Source: Phycisphaerae bacterium (lineage in GTDB: Bacteria > Planctomycetota > Phycisphaerae > Sedimentisphaerales > Anaerobacaceae). From it: a stretch of DNA of 12,780 nt. The notes under the pieces are model-generated. The model saw nothing but the letters and a program-made list of their open reading frames with translations. It was not told the DNA's origin and searched no databases. Below are positions 1-6,257 of the stretch, one piece after another (the first letter of the stretch is position 1; each line of letters begins with the position of its first letter). Location of the stretch: the NCBI GenBank assembly GCA_030602845.1, contig JAUVYZ010000021.1:1-12780 (forward strand), written 5' to 3'. Both the position numbers and the translations under genes were made by a program.

Positions 1-520
1 TGAGAAATTCCTTTTTGACGTTATTCACAACCTTCTCAAGCCCCGAGCCTGTAACAAAACCCATCGACCATATACCCTTTCGCGGATACTCAACCGCAAC
101 AACCCTTGAGAACATCTTTTTCTTTTCCTCCTGGGTAAGTACAAAATCGGTAATCTGTTTTATATAAGGATAGACCCTCCTTAAAAACGGCGTGTTCATT
201 ATGAAGCGTTCGACCATTCGCCAGATGGTTCTGCCGACCACGCTGGCCAGTAGTGCTCCGACTATGCAAACTATAAGTAGGGCTATAAGAAAACCTGCTG
301 CAGATAAGGCCACGTTCCACCACCGTTCGGCCAGGTTGTCAACAAATCCGCCGCCGGCAACTTTTCTCATCAACCAGTCCAGAGCATCTCTTATGTGGCT
401 ACTGATATTGTCCTGGATAAAATTGAACCCCAAGACAAATATCCAGATTGTCAGGATGGTCGGCAATAATACCGCTAATCCACGCAAAAAATAGCTTTTG
501 AAACGTCTTGTAACACTCAT
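1..520 (-). CDS. DUF502 family membrane protein, C-terminus cut by window edge
   Basis: The minus strand reads open from an ATG at 520-518 to base 1, giving 173 residues with no stop, so the C-terminus lies outside the window. Two hydrophobic segments are visible (about residues 13-33 and 70-95). Two motifs match my memory of the DUF502 family: NTPFLRRVYPYIKQITDF at 109-126 and VAVEYPRKGIWSMGFVTG at 141-158. The family is a widespread two-helix membrane protein of unknown biochemical role. An AAAGGA lies about 15 bases before the ATG, which is a long spacing, so translation initiation may be weak. The gene follows the UPF0104-like gene on the same strand after a gap of 94 bases, and the two could share a transcript. 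Family assignment is firm; function is unknown. Confidence 0.88.
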   Translation of the reverse strand, partial: MSVTRRFKSYFLRGLAVLLPTILTIWIFVLGFNFIQDNISSHIRDALDWLMRKVAGGGFVDNLAERWWNVALSAAGFLIALLIVCIVGALLASVVGRTIWRMVERFIMNTPFLRRVYPYIKQITDFVLTQEEKKKMFSRVVAVEYPRKGIWSMGFVTGSGLEKVVNNVKKEFL

Positions 521-614
521 ATCTTTAACACTAGGTCCTTTGCTATCGTCAACTTAGTATTTTTACTTTATCGAACGTACTTATAAAACCACATCTTATC
601 CAGAACACCGTAGT

Positions 615-1670
615 TTAATTTATCGACTTCTTATAGTCAATAAAAAAGTCTTTCGGTAAATGTGCTCCAATCAAATGTATCGCCGCCCCGGGCAAAGATG
701 CGAGCATCCATACGGCCCGCTGACACAACGCCAGCGCAGACGCCGGCTCCTCACCGACACCCGCAAAGTTAATAAACATCGAAGCAAGCAGGACTTCCAC
801 CACTACCGCACCGCCGATACTCACGGGAACCGCTCCCAACACCCACGTCAGCGTGAAAAATACATAATAATACTCGATGCCGGCTTCAATCCCCAGATTT
901 AACCCGAGAAGCCAGAACCCCGTGATTGTCAGAAGCTGCAAAAAGATCGTCAGAGCAAATACCACAAGAATTGTTCCGGGTTTGCTGCAATAAATAACGA
1001 TTGCATCCTTGAGCTTGACAATCATTCTTATGGCGGGTGTGCGGATATATAACCAGGCCCTTGCCAGAATCGAGCGGGTTGTCTTATGCAGCAGGAGTAC
1101 GCAAAAAATCACCACTATGGCCGCAAACACCCAGAGAAGAATCACTTTGTATTCCACGACATATTCGAGAAAACCGCCCCGGCCGCTGGAAGTTATTACA
1201 GCCCCCCGGCCTCGTAGAAAGAGCAAGTAGAAAAAAACAGCGATTGCCAACGTGCTTAACAACCCAATTACCCTGTCAACGAATACACTAAGAACCGCCT
1301 CGAACTTTTTATCGGTGTGTTTGGTAACGTACCAGGCACGAAGCAAATCACCACCTACTGAACCGGGCATAAAATTATTGTAAAACCACCCCAAAAAATA
1401 CAGTCTGACGGCAGCCCAAAAGTCTATAAAGATGCGCTGACTCCTGAGCAGCAGCCACCAGCGCAGGCCTATTATTATCTGGCTGATAATAAAAATACCG
1501 AGAACGCCGGCAAAAATCCCCATATTCATTTGGCGGAAAATCTCCACCAACCTGTGCCATCTTTGCTCCCCGGAAACCCAAAATACCCCCCAAACCACCC
1601 CGCACACAACCACCGCAATACGCAGAAACAGAAATATACGTTTACTTTTTTTGGCTCTCGGTTCGGGCAT
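615..1670 (-). CDS. Lysylphosphatidylglycerol-synthase-type (UPF0104/AglD-like) flippase-family membrane protein
   Basis: This is a 351-residue polytopic membrane protein with about eight hydrophobic segments and a basic N-terminus (MPEPRAKKSKR). It carries the hallmarks of the LPG_synthase_TM family: LRWWLLLRSQR near 69-79, NNFMPGSVGGDLLRAWY at 98-114, DRVIG at 132-136 and PVSIGGAVVVEV at 282-293. Members with only this membrane domain, as here, are commonly linked to lipid or glycolipid translocation or assembly, but the substrate cannot be inferred. The frame stays open upstream to 1847. I prefer the ATG at 1670 because the extra 59 residues look non-conserved and run straight through an inverted repeat, and because the protein length then fits the family. 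A weak TAAGG lies about 12 bases before 1670. The gene is divergent from hisI and sits upstream of the DUF502 gene. Confidence 0.85.
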   Translation of the reverse strand: MPEPRAKKSKRIFLFLRIAVVVCGVVWGVFWVSGEQRWHRLVEIFRQMNMGIFAGVLGIFIISQIIIGLRWWLLLRSQRIFIDFWAAVRLYFLGWFYNNFMPGSVGGDLLRAWYVTKHTDKKFEAVLSVFVDRVIGLLSTLAIAVFFYLLFLRGRGAVITSSGRGGFLEYVVEYKVILLWVFAAIVVIFCVLLLHKTTRSILARAWLYIRTPAIRMIVKLKDAIVIYCSKPGTILVVFALTIFLQLLTITGFWLLGLNLGIEAGIEYYYVFFTLTWVLGAVPVSIGGAVVVEVLLASMFINFAGVGEEPASALALCQRAVWMLASLPGAAIHLIGAHLPKDFFIDYKKSIN

Positions 1671-1750
1671 TAACGTATTTTGCCTTAAAAAACTTGTTTT
1701 CGCAGATAATAACAGGTAAAACTGCTCCCGGCAAGACGATATTTGGTAAA

Positions 1751-1813
1751 CCCCGTTAGAAATTCCAGAGGGGACAAGAATATGGGACAAAAGGTGAAGG
1801 ATTTCTAACGGGG
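1751..1813. repeat. Long-loop inverted repeat, 13-bp perfect arms
   Basis: Left arm CCCCGTTAGAAAT (1751-1763) is the exact reverse complement of right arm ATTTCTAACGGGG (1801-1813). The match continues inward by about two base pairs past a one-base bulge. The 37-base interior contains GGGACAA twice (1771-1777 and 1784-1790). The element sits between the divergent UPF0104-like gene and hisI. It resembles dispersed palindromic elements (REP or MITE-like) of MAG-type genomes, but only one copy is present here, so that is inference. It could also fold in RNA as part of the hisI leader. Confidence 0.6.
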
Positions 1814-1847
1814 TAAATCGAACCACGAATCGCGAAGGAGCAAACAA

Positions 1848-2261
1848 ATGTCAGCAAACAAAATTATTGAAGAAGGTTTGGAATTTATTCCAAAATTCGA
1901 TGACAACGGCCTGATACCGGCTATAGCCCAGGACGTAAAAACCGGCCGGATACTGATGGTCGCCTATATGAATCGGGCCGCACTGGATTTGACAATTCAG
2001 ACCGGCTATGCCACATATTTCAGCAGGTCGCGACAAAAATTATGGAAAAAAGGCGAAGAAAGCGGCCATTTTCAAAAAGTAGAACAAATACTCGTCGATT
2101 GCGACCAGGACTGTCTCATCCTCAAGGTGGCCGTCGATGCCGGCCAATGCCACACGGGCTACCAATCCTGTTTTTACCGTGCGTTGAAGAAAGACAGCAA
2201 CAAAGAGCTGGAATTTATCGCAGAAAAGGTTTACGACCCAAAAAAAGTTTACAAAAAATAA
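1848..2261 (+). CDS. hisI: Phosphoribosyl-AMP cyclohydrolase (histidine biosynthesis step 3)
   Basis: HisI opens the adenine ring of phosphoribosyl-AMP to give ProFAR, the third step of histidine synthesis, in the cytoplasm. The 137-residue product is the usual length of a stand-alone HisI without the HisE pyrophosphohydrolase domain. Visible motifs are FDDNGLIPAIAQD (17-29), the SRSRQKLWKKGEESGH stretch (59-74), the metal-binding DCDQD (Asp84, Asp86, Asp88) and the zinc-ligand cysteines Cys85, Cys101 and Cys108 in the CHTGYQSCFYR region. A strong GAAGGAG lies seven bases before the ATG and fixes the start. No other his gene is adjacent, so the pathway appears scattered in this genome. All catalytic positions I know of are intact. 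Confidence 0.97.
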   Translation: MSANKIIEEGLEFIPKFDDNGLIPAIAQDVKTGRILMVAYMNRAALDLTIQTGYATYFSRSRQKLWKKGEESGHFQKVEQILVDCDQDCLILKVAVDAGQCHTGYQSCFYRALKKDSNKELEFIAEKVYDPKKVYKK

Positions 2262-2377
2262 ACCGAGCCGAACGCCGCAAGACCATATTTTCCGGTATCA
2301 TGTTTGTCTGGTGTAAAGCCTTGATATAACAGAACTTACCGAATTTGCGCTTAGACAACCTACAAATAAGAAACACT

Positions 2378-2383
2378 TATAAT
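2378..2383 (+). promoter_or_regulatory. Possible -10 box (TATAAT)
   Basis: A perfect TATAAT lies at 2378-2383, at the left edge of the repeated element. No good -35 hexamer sits at 16-18 bases; the nearest TTGACA-like text (TTAGACA, from 2351) is too far upstream. If used, transcripts would carry a leader of about 365 bases before the exoprotein ATG and would include the small CxxC frame. Confidence 0.25.
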
Positions 2384-2434
2384 ACTTATTGCCCGATAAT
2401 TTTCTTGATTTCAACTTGGCAATGTGGTAAAAAG
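2381..2434 (+). repeat. Shared upstream element, copy A
   Basis: This stretch aligns with 6101-6153 with about 39 identities in 50 positions and one gap. The best conserved blocks are GATAATTTTCT, a TTCA and TGGTAAA. Both copies have the same orientation and lie upstream of a gene for an exported protein. It may be a regulatory site or a dispersed repeat. Confidence 0.5.
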
Positions 2435-2438
2435 AAAA

Positions 2439-2500
2439 AAATGGTGCTTTTGGCTTCAGAGAACAGTGTATTTGGCTTAATTGAACGCTGTATTTGGCTT
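2439..2500 (+). repeat. Three imperfect 22-bp direct repeats (TTTGGCTT units)
   Basis: TTGGCTT occurs at 2450-2456, 2472-2478 and 2494-2500, an exact spacing of 22 bases. The second and third units, GAACAGTGTATTTGGCTT (2461-2478) and GAACGCTGTATTTGGCTT (2483-2500), match at 16 of 18 positions. The first unit is more diverged (12 of 18). A 22-base period is two helical turns, compatible with repeated protein binding on one face of DNA, but it could also be a small tandem duplication. Confidence 0.5.
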
Positions 2501-2566
2501 TAGCGAGGAGCGACGACGACATTTTTTTTATTTCGTCTTTTCCCGTGGAAAAGAACGCGCTATTGA

Positions 2567-2722
2567 ATGGAAAGTTTTTTGGTTTGGCAAAACCTGCGTT
2601 TTCCTATCCACACCCCCAGAGGTTCTCCAGGCAGCCGTATCCTGTGTGCCGATTGCGCACACAAAGTGAACGGCGGAGAGATTACTTGCGGCCGGTGCCG
2701 CAGGATAAGTCATAACGAGTAA
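2567..2722 (+). CDS. Possible 51-residue zinc-ribbon-like small protein
   Basis: An ATG at 2567, directly after an in-frame TGA, opens a 51-codon frame ending at TAA 2720-2722. The C-terminal half contains CADC (Cys27, Cys30) and CGRC (Cys41, Cys44) ten residues apart, followed by a basic RRIS tail: the geometry of a small zinc ribbon. The N-terminal half shows no pattern. No good Shine-Dalgarno sequence precedes the ATG. The stop lies 32 bases before the exoprotein ATG, so cotranscription is possible. The frame may instead be the 3' remnant of a larger gene whose upstream part has decayed or shifted frame. I do not recognise a family. Confidence 0.3.
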   Translation: MESFLVWQNLRFPIHTPRGSPGSRILCADCAHKVNGGEITCGRCRRISHNE

Positions 2723-2741
2723 ACATTTTTAACACTTTTTT

Positions 2742-2746
2742 GGAGG
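2742..2746 (+). promoter_or_regulatory. Ribosome binding site deciding the exoprotein start
   Basis: GGAGG at 2742-2746 lies eight bases before ATG 2755. The frame can be read from a TTG at 2740, but that codon overlaps the ribosome binding site, so the ATG followed by a signal peptide is the credible start. Confidence 0.75.
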
Positions 2747-2754
2747 ATTTGATT

Positions 2755-5700
2755 ATGAGAAGTGTGAAGTTGAAATTGTTAATTGTTTGTATTGTTGTAG
2801 GCTGGCTTGCCTTAATGGGAAGTTCCATTCAAACAGCCGACGCGGCCAGATGGTCGTTTCATTTTACGTACCCTGATTGCCCCGGTGGAGACCTGGAGGT
2901 ATGGGCAACCATAGATTGTGTGCGGCATTTGCAGCTTGTCAAGGGCTACGCCAAGAATTGCAAGAAGTACGTCGGCCACATCCCTGGTGCCCCTTACAAT
3001 GACCTGATTTTCGACTTCTACTGGGACTTCTGGTGTGGCAACCACGACCACATTAAGATTGCCCTGCCTAACTGGAATGGGAGCAATTGGGAGCTGAAGG
3101 AGCTGCCACCGTGGATCGATGCACAGGTAGCAGGTGCTATCCCAATCCCACCAATAATCTCTGTTGGTGACCCCACCGGCCGGATCCAGCGGGTATACAT
3201 CGTGGTGGACCCGAACGTGTGGCGGGACAAGTATTCCGGAGTAATATTGGACGAGTATGATATCAACAACGGAACGCATCCCGACCTGCCGGGCTACCTC
3301 ATCGGCACCACTCCCATCACGTTTGACCCGCTTGCGGCGAGTGGCCCGTTCTCAACGACACCACTGACCGGGACATTTTCTCGGGACGGGGAGATTGAGC
3401 TGCTTCCCGACCCGCCGGTGCCGCCCCCGCCGGTTTTTGAGCAATTAGACTGGGTTGGCCCCTTCGACCCTCCTGTCCCCGATAGTTCCTGGGGCAAGGT
3501 GACATTCGAAATAAACCAGCCGCGCGGCACCTATTACTTGAACTTAAGTGTGGAGACAGACGGGGACGGGAACCCTACACCAGTCATTCAGAGTATGAGT
3601 ATTGAAACCACGGGTGGGCCTCAAACGATTTCGAGCTTTTTCGACATCTTTGTTGAGGAGCAAAACAAGGAACCCCACGATGTCCCTGGTTTGAGCTACA
3701 TATATTCGATTAGCGAGGAGCCGCAACAGGAACCGCCTACGGGAGACCCAACGAGGACGGATGTGACCAGCACTCCTTATCAGGTCGGTAGTGAAAACGT
3801 CTTCGTCGGCGACCTTCCGACAGTACATCCGGGCGCAACCTTTTGCCCTGTCAAAAAATCAGGCCAGCTGCCGAATTTGGGCGCGTTTGTCAATCAGCCG
3901 CAGCAGACTAATTATTGTGCTCCCGGGGCCATCTCAAACAGCCTGAAATACCTCCAGGCCACAGGCGGGGTCGATGCAACATGGGACACGGATATCGATA
4001 CTGTTGCCGGCCAAATAGGCACCGATGAGAACGGAACACCCGCAAGCTGGTACCAGAAGAAACAGAACTTGCCGTATTTCACACAGCACGTTACAACCAG
4101 GTATATCGAACCACCGTTGACCGACGCCAAGCTCAACGACCTGGTCAACGAGCTTAACAGGGGCCAGGACATCGAGATGGACCTGATTGGACATGTTGAG
4201 GTCCTGGCGGGCCTGCGCGAAAGGTGCGACGGCACAGTTGAGCTGGACTTGTTTGATGATAACCAGAAAGACAGCGTATCGGACCCGATGCACACCTCAC
4301 CTATTATTTATCAAGACGGCATCCCATATGTTGACGGTATGGTACTTGAGCGTTTCGTGATTGAGTGTCCCATCGAAGAGGAAGTGCCGGAAATAGAAGT
4401 GCTTCTGCCATATGTTTTCCTCGACACATACGAGGACTGGGTGCTGGCTCTGCAAAATGGGCTTGTCAGGGCAATGACGTTAGAAGAAGGCGAAGGCTAT
4501 CTATGGCAATGGAATCCTGAAAACACCAAGGTTGAACTCGAGGGCAATACATATCCTCAAGACCCATTTGTTCCTTCGGAACTGTATGTATATGAAGGTG
4601 GCGGCGGCGGTGGATTAGACCCGTGTGACGCTGGCCTCATAATGGGATGGGGCAGCGAAGCAGAAGCAGGTAACTCTACCAGTGCCTGGGTGGTTAAATA
4701 TGACCAGGACCCTGACCTGACCAACTGTATTATCACGCTTGTGGTAACCGCACCCCAGTGGGCGATGACCAGTCCGGGCAGCCAGATTAACAAGGTCTCC
4801 TTCGGTCTTGGAAGTCCGCCCACTGGAACAGGCCCGGTTCGTTCCTGGAGCTGGGACTGCGGACCCGGCAAAACCATCCAGTGGAACACGCCCACGGTGC
4901 TAAAGATTGACACGTCGAAGACGAGTATGACGGCGGCGACCCCGACAGCCGACGGGTTTACGAATAATACCGCCTTCACGCTGACAAACGTAACCTGGCT
5001 GTGTGTGGATGAAAACGGCACGTGGGTCGGAGGATCAAACCCGGCGCCACAACCTGGTGGGTTCCAGTTCTTGTGGAACTACTGGCACTGGATACTGATT
5101 TCTCCGAAAACCACTGTTGAGAAGGGAATTTACAAGAAGTGGTCTCAACCGCCGGTGGTATTGGACCCGAATGATGACCCACCTGTAATTCAGGGTTGGG
5201 ATGAGCACTCAAACTACAATATGCCGGTCGTAGCTGATGATTGGGAATGCAAAGATGATCGGCCTATTACCGATATCCACTGGTGGGGCTCATACTTCCA
5301 GTTTGACGCTGCAGGCGGACCCCATAATATTCCCTGGACTCAGCCGGTTCCGCCGGCATTGCCCAGGGCTTTCCACATTGGGATATGGACCAATGTGCCG
5401 GCTGACCCCGGTGCGGAACCGTTCAGCCATCCAGGCACCCTGATATGGGAAAACTATTGCGACAACTATGTGTGGAACTTCGCCGGATACGACAGGGACC
5501 CGCGGAAGCTGGAAAACAATCCCGGTTTGCCAACGGAACCCGGACACGATGAGCCTATGGACGCATGTTTCCAGTTCACCCAGCTTCTTTCTCAGGATGA
5601 ATGGTTCTATCAGGAACCCAGTGACGACCCCGACAATCCCCGAATCTACTGGCTGAGCATCGCGCCAATATGGGATGATGATGAGATTGAGTGGCAATGG

Positions 5701-5997
5701 GGCTGGAAGACCAGGCCGTGGTATTTCGAGGACGACGCCGTCATTATCCAGCAGGCCGCACCGTGGTGGTGGCCGGTAGTTGGTTCTACAAAGTGGATAA
5801 GTGGGATACCAATCCAGTATCCCCCGTATCCCGACTCCGAAGGTGTCTCGTGGGATGTGGCCTTTGAGCTGACTACAAATGAGCCGGCGTACGAGGATGA
5901 CCCAATTCCGGGAGACTTGAACACCGACATGACAGTCAACCTCGTAGACCTTGCCATCCTGGCCAATAACTGGCTGGCGGTCGCGCCGGTGCCGTAG
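2755..5997 (+). CDS. Large secreted protein with C39-like cysteine-peptidase region and C-terminal dockerin-like repeat
   Basis: The product has 1080 residues. Residues 1-30 form a signal peptide (MRSVKLK, hydrophobic core, TADA cleavage). Residues 31-215 are Trp- and Cys-containing with no family I recognise, and a proline-rich linker follows (219-228). Around 375-505 a papain/C39-like pattern is visible: QQTNYCAPGAISNSLKYL with Cys388, DLIGHVEVLAGL with His480, then DLFDDN near 498-503 as candidate third residue. A run of six glycines (about 615-620) separates a second region. Residues about 805-1040 (VVADDWECKD, ITDIHWWGS, IYWLSIAPIW, GWKTRPWYFEDDAV) match a module recurrent in Phycisphaerae exoproteins, which I recall as DUF7901 (name not verified). 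The C-terminus (1053-1074) is a single dockerin-like calcium repeat, GDLNTDMTVNLVDLA. Peptidase activity is inference from the motif order. A terminator follows. Confidence 0.85.
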   Translation: MRSVKLKLLIVCIVVGWLALMGSSIQTADAARWSFHFTYPDCPGGDLEVWATIDCVRHLQLVKGYAKNCKKYVGHIPGAPYNDLIFDFYWDFWCGNHDHIKIALPNWNGSNWELKELPPWIDAQVAGAIPIPPIISVGDPTGRIQRVYIVVDPNVWRDKYSGVILDEYDINNGTHPDLPGYLIGTTPITFDPLAASGPFSTTPLTGTFSRDGEIELLPDPPVPPPPVFEQLDWVGPFDPPVPDSSWGKVTFEINQPRGTYYLNLSVETDGDGNPTPVIQSMSIETTGGPQTISSFFDIFVEEQNKEPHDVPGLSYIYSISEEPQQEPPTGDPTRTDVTSTPYQVGSENVFVGDLPTVHPGATFCPVKKSGQLPNLGAFVNQPQQTNYCAPGAISNSLKYLQATGGVDATWDTDIDTVAGQIGTDENGTPASWYQKKQNLPYFTQHVTTRYIEPPLTDAKLNDLVNELNRGQDIEMDLIGHVEVLAGLRERCDGTVELDLFDDNQKDSVSDPMHTSPIIYQDGIPYVDGMVLERFVIECPIEEEVPEIEVLLPYVFLDTYEDWVLALQNGLVRAMTLEEGEGYLWQWNPENTKVELEGNTYPQDPFVPSELYVYEGGGGGGLDPCDAGLIMGWGSEAEAGNSTSAWVVKYDQDPDLTNCIITLVVTAPQWAMTSPGSQINKVSFGLGSPPTGTGPVRSWSWDCGPGKTIQWNTPTVLKIDTSKTSMTAATPTADGFTNNTAFTLTNVTWLCVDENGTWVGGSNPAPQPGGFQFLWNYWHWILISPKTTVEKGIYKKWSQPPVVLDPNDDPPVIQGWDEHSNYNMPVVADDWECKDDRPITDIHWWGSYFQFDAAGGPHNIPWTQPVPPALPRAFHIGIWTNVPADPGAEPFSHPGTLIWENYCDNYVWNFAGYDRDPRKLENNPGLPTEPGHDEPMDACFQFTQLLSQDEWFYQEPSDDPDNPRIYWLSIAPIWDDDEIEWQWGWKTRPWYFEDDAVIIQQAAPWWWPVVGSTKWISGIPIQYPPYPDSEGVSWDVAFELTTNEPAYEDDPIPGDLNTDMTVNLVDLAILANNWLAVAPVP

Positions 5998-6035
5998 TCT
6001 ACGTAAGTGCTTAACAACTTTTACGATGGCAAAGC

Positions 6036-6071
6036 AAGGGGCTGTGGGCGAAAAAGCTCACAGCCCTTTTT
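6036..6071 (+). terminator. Intrinsic terminator after the exoprotein gene
   Basis: GGGCTGTGGGC (6039-6049) pairs with GCTCACAGCCC (6056-6066) in an 11-bp stem with one G-U wobble around a six-base loop, followed by TTTTT (6067-6071). It lies 41 bases past the stop codon and closes the transcript. Confidence 0.9.
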
Positions 6072-6100
6072 GTTTATCCACAGATTCGATAACCCATAAA

Positions 6101-6153
6101 AATATTTATTGGAGATAATTTTCTCGACTTCATTTTGATAACCTGGTAAACTT
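6101..6153 (+). repeat. Shared upstream element, copy B
   Basis: This is the second copy of the element at 2381-2434. It starts 30 bases after the terminator and ends about 105 bases before the ATG of the Tat-exported isomerase-like gene. Conserved blocks are TTATTG, GATAATTTTCT, TTCA and TGGTAAA. Its position between a terminator and a gene start makes a promoter or operator role plausible. Confidence 0.5.
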
Positions 6154-6257
6154 TTCGCTTGTTAGATATGCTTGCGGCCACCGCCGGAGGAATACTCATA
6201 ACAGGCAAGTATTTTGCTCTTCAAAGAACAGTTTCACATAGAGGAAAGGATTTAATT

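Larger units (their letters stand above)
2262..2754. other. AT-rich intergenic gap between hisI and the large exoprotein gene
   Basis: This 493-base stretch holds no convincing large gene. Within it I see a perfect TATAAT, a roughly 50-bp element shared with 6101-6153, a degenerate 22-bp triple repeat, a TTTAGCGAGGAGCGACGACG stretch resembling dispersed repeat text, and a 51-codon reading frame with paired CxxC motifs. No U-tracted hairpin was found after hisI. Overlapping small frames in other phases look like chance. Confidence 0.6.

Noticed and set aside
1671..1847. N-terminal extension of the UPF0104-like protein to a start at 1847
   Set aside because: The added 59 residues do not resemble the family, run through an inverted repeat, and would place the start directly against the hisI start; the ATG at 1670 gives a normal length.
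2439..2500. CRISPR array
   Set aside because: Only three degenerate units with spacers of a few bases; no spacer structure and no cas genes.
2812..3279. 155-codon open frame on the minus strand (and other long antisense frames through 2755-5997)
   Set aside because: Shadows of the exoprotein gene, which has a signal peptide, a ribosome binding site, domain motifs and a terminator on the plus strand.
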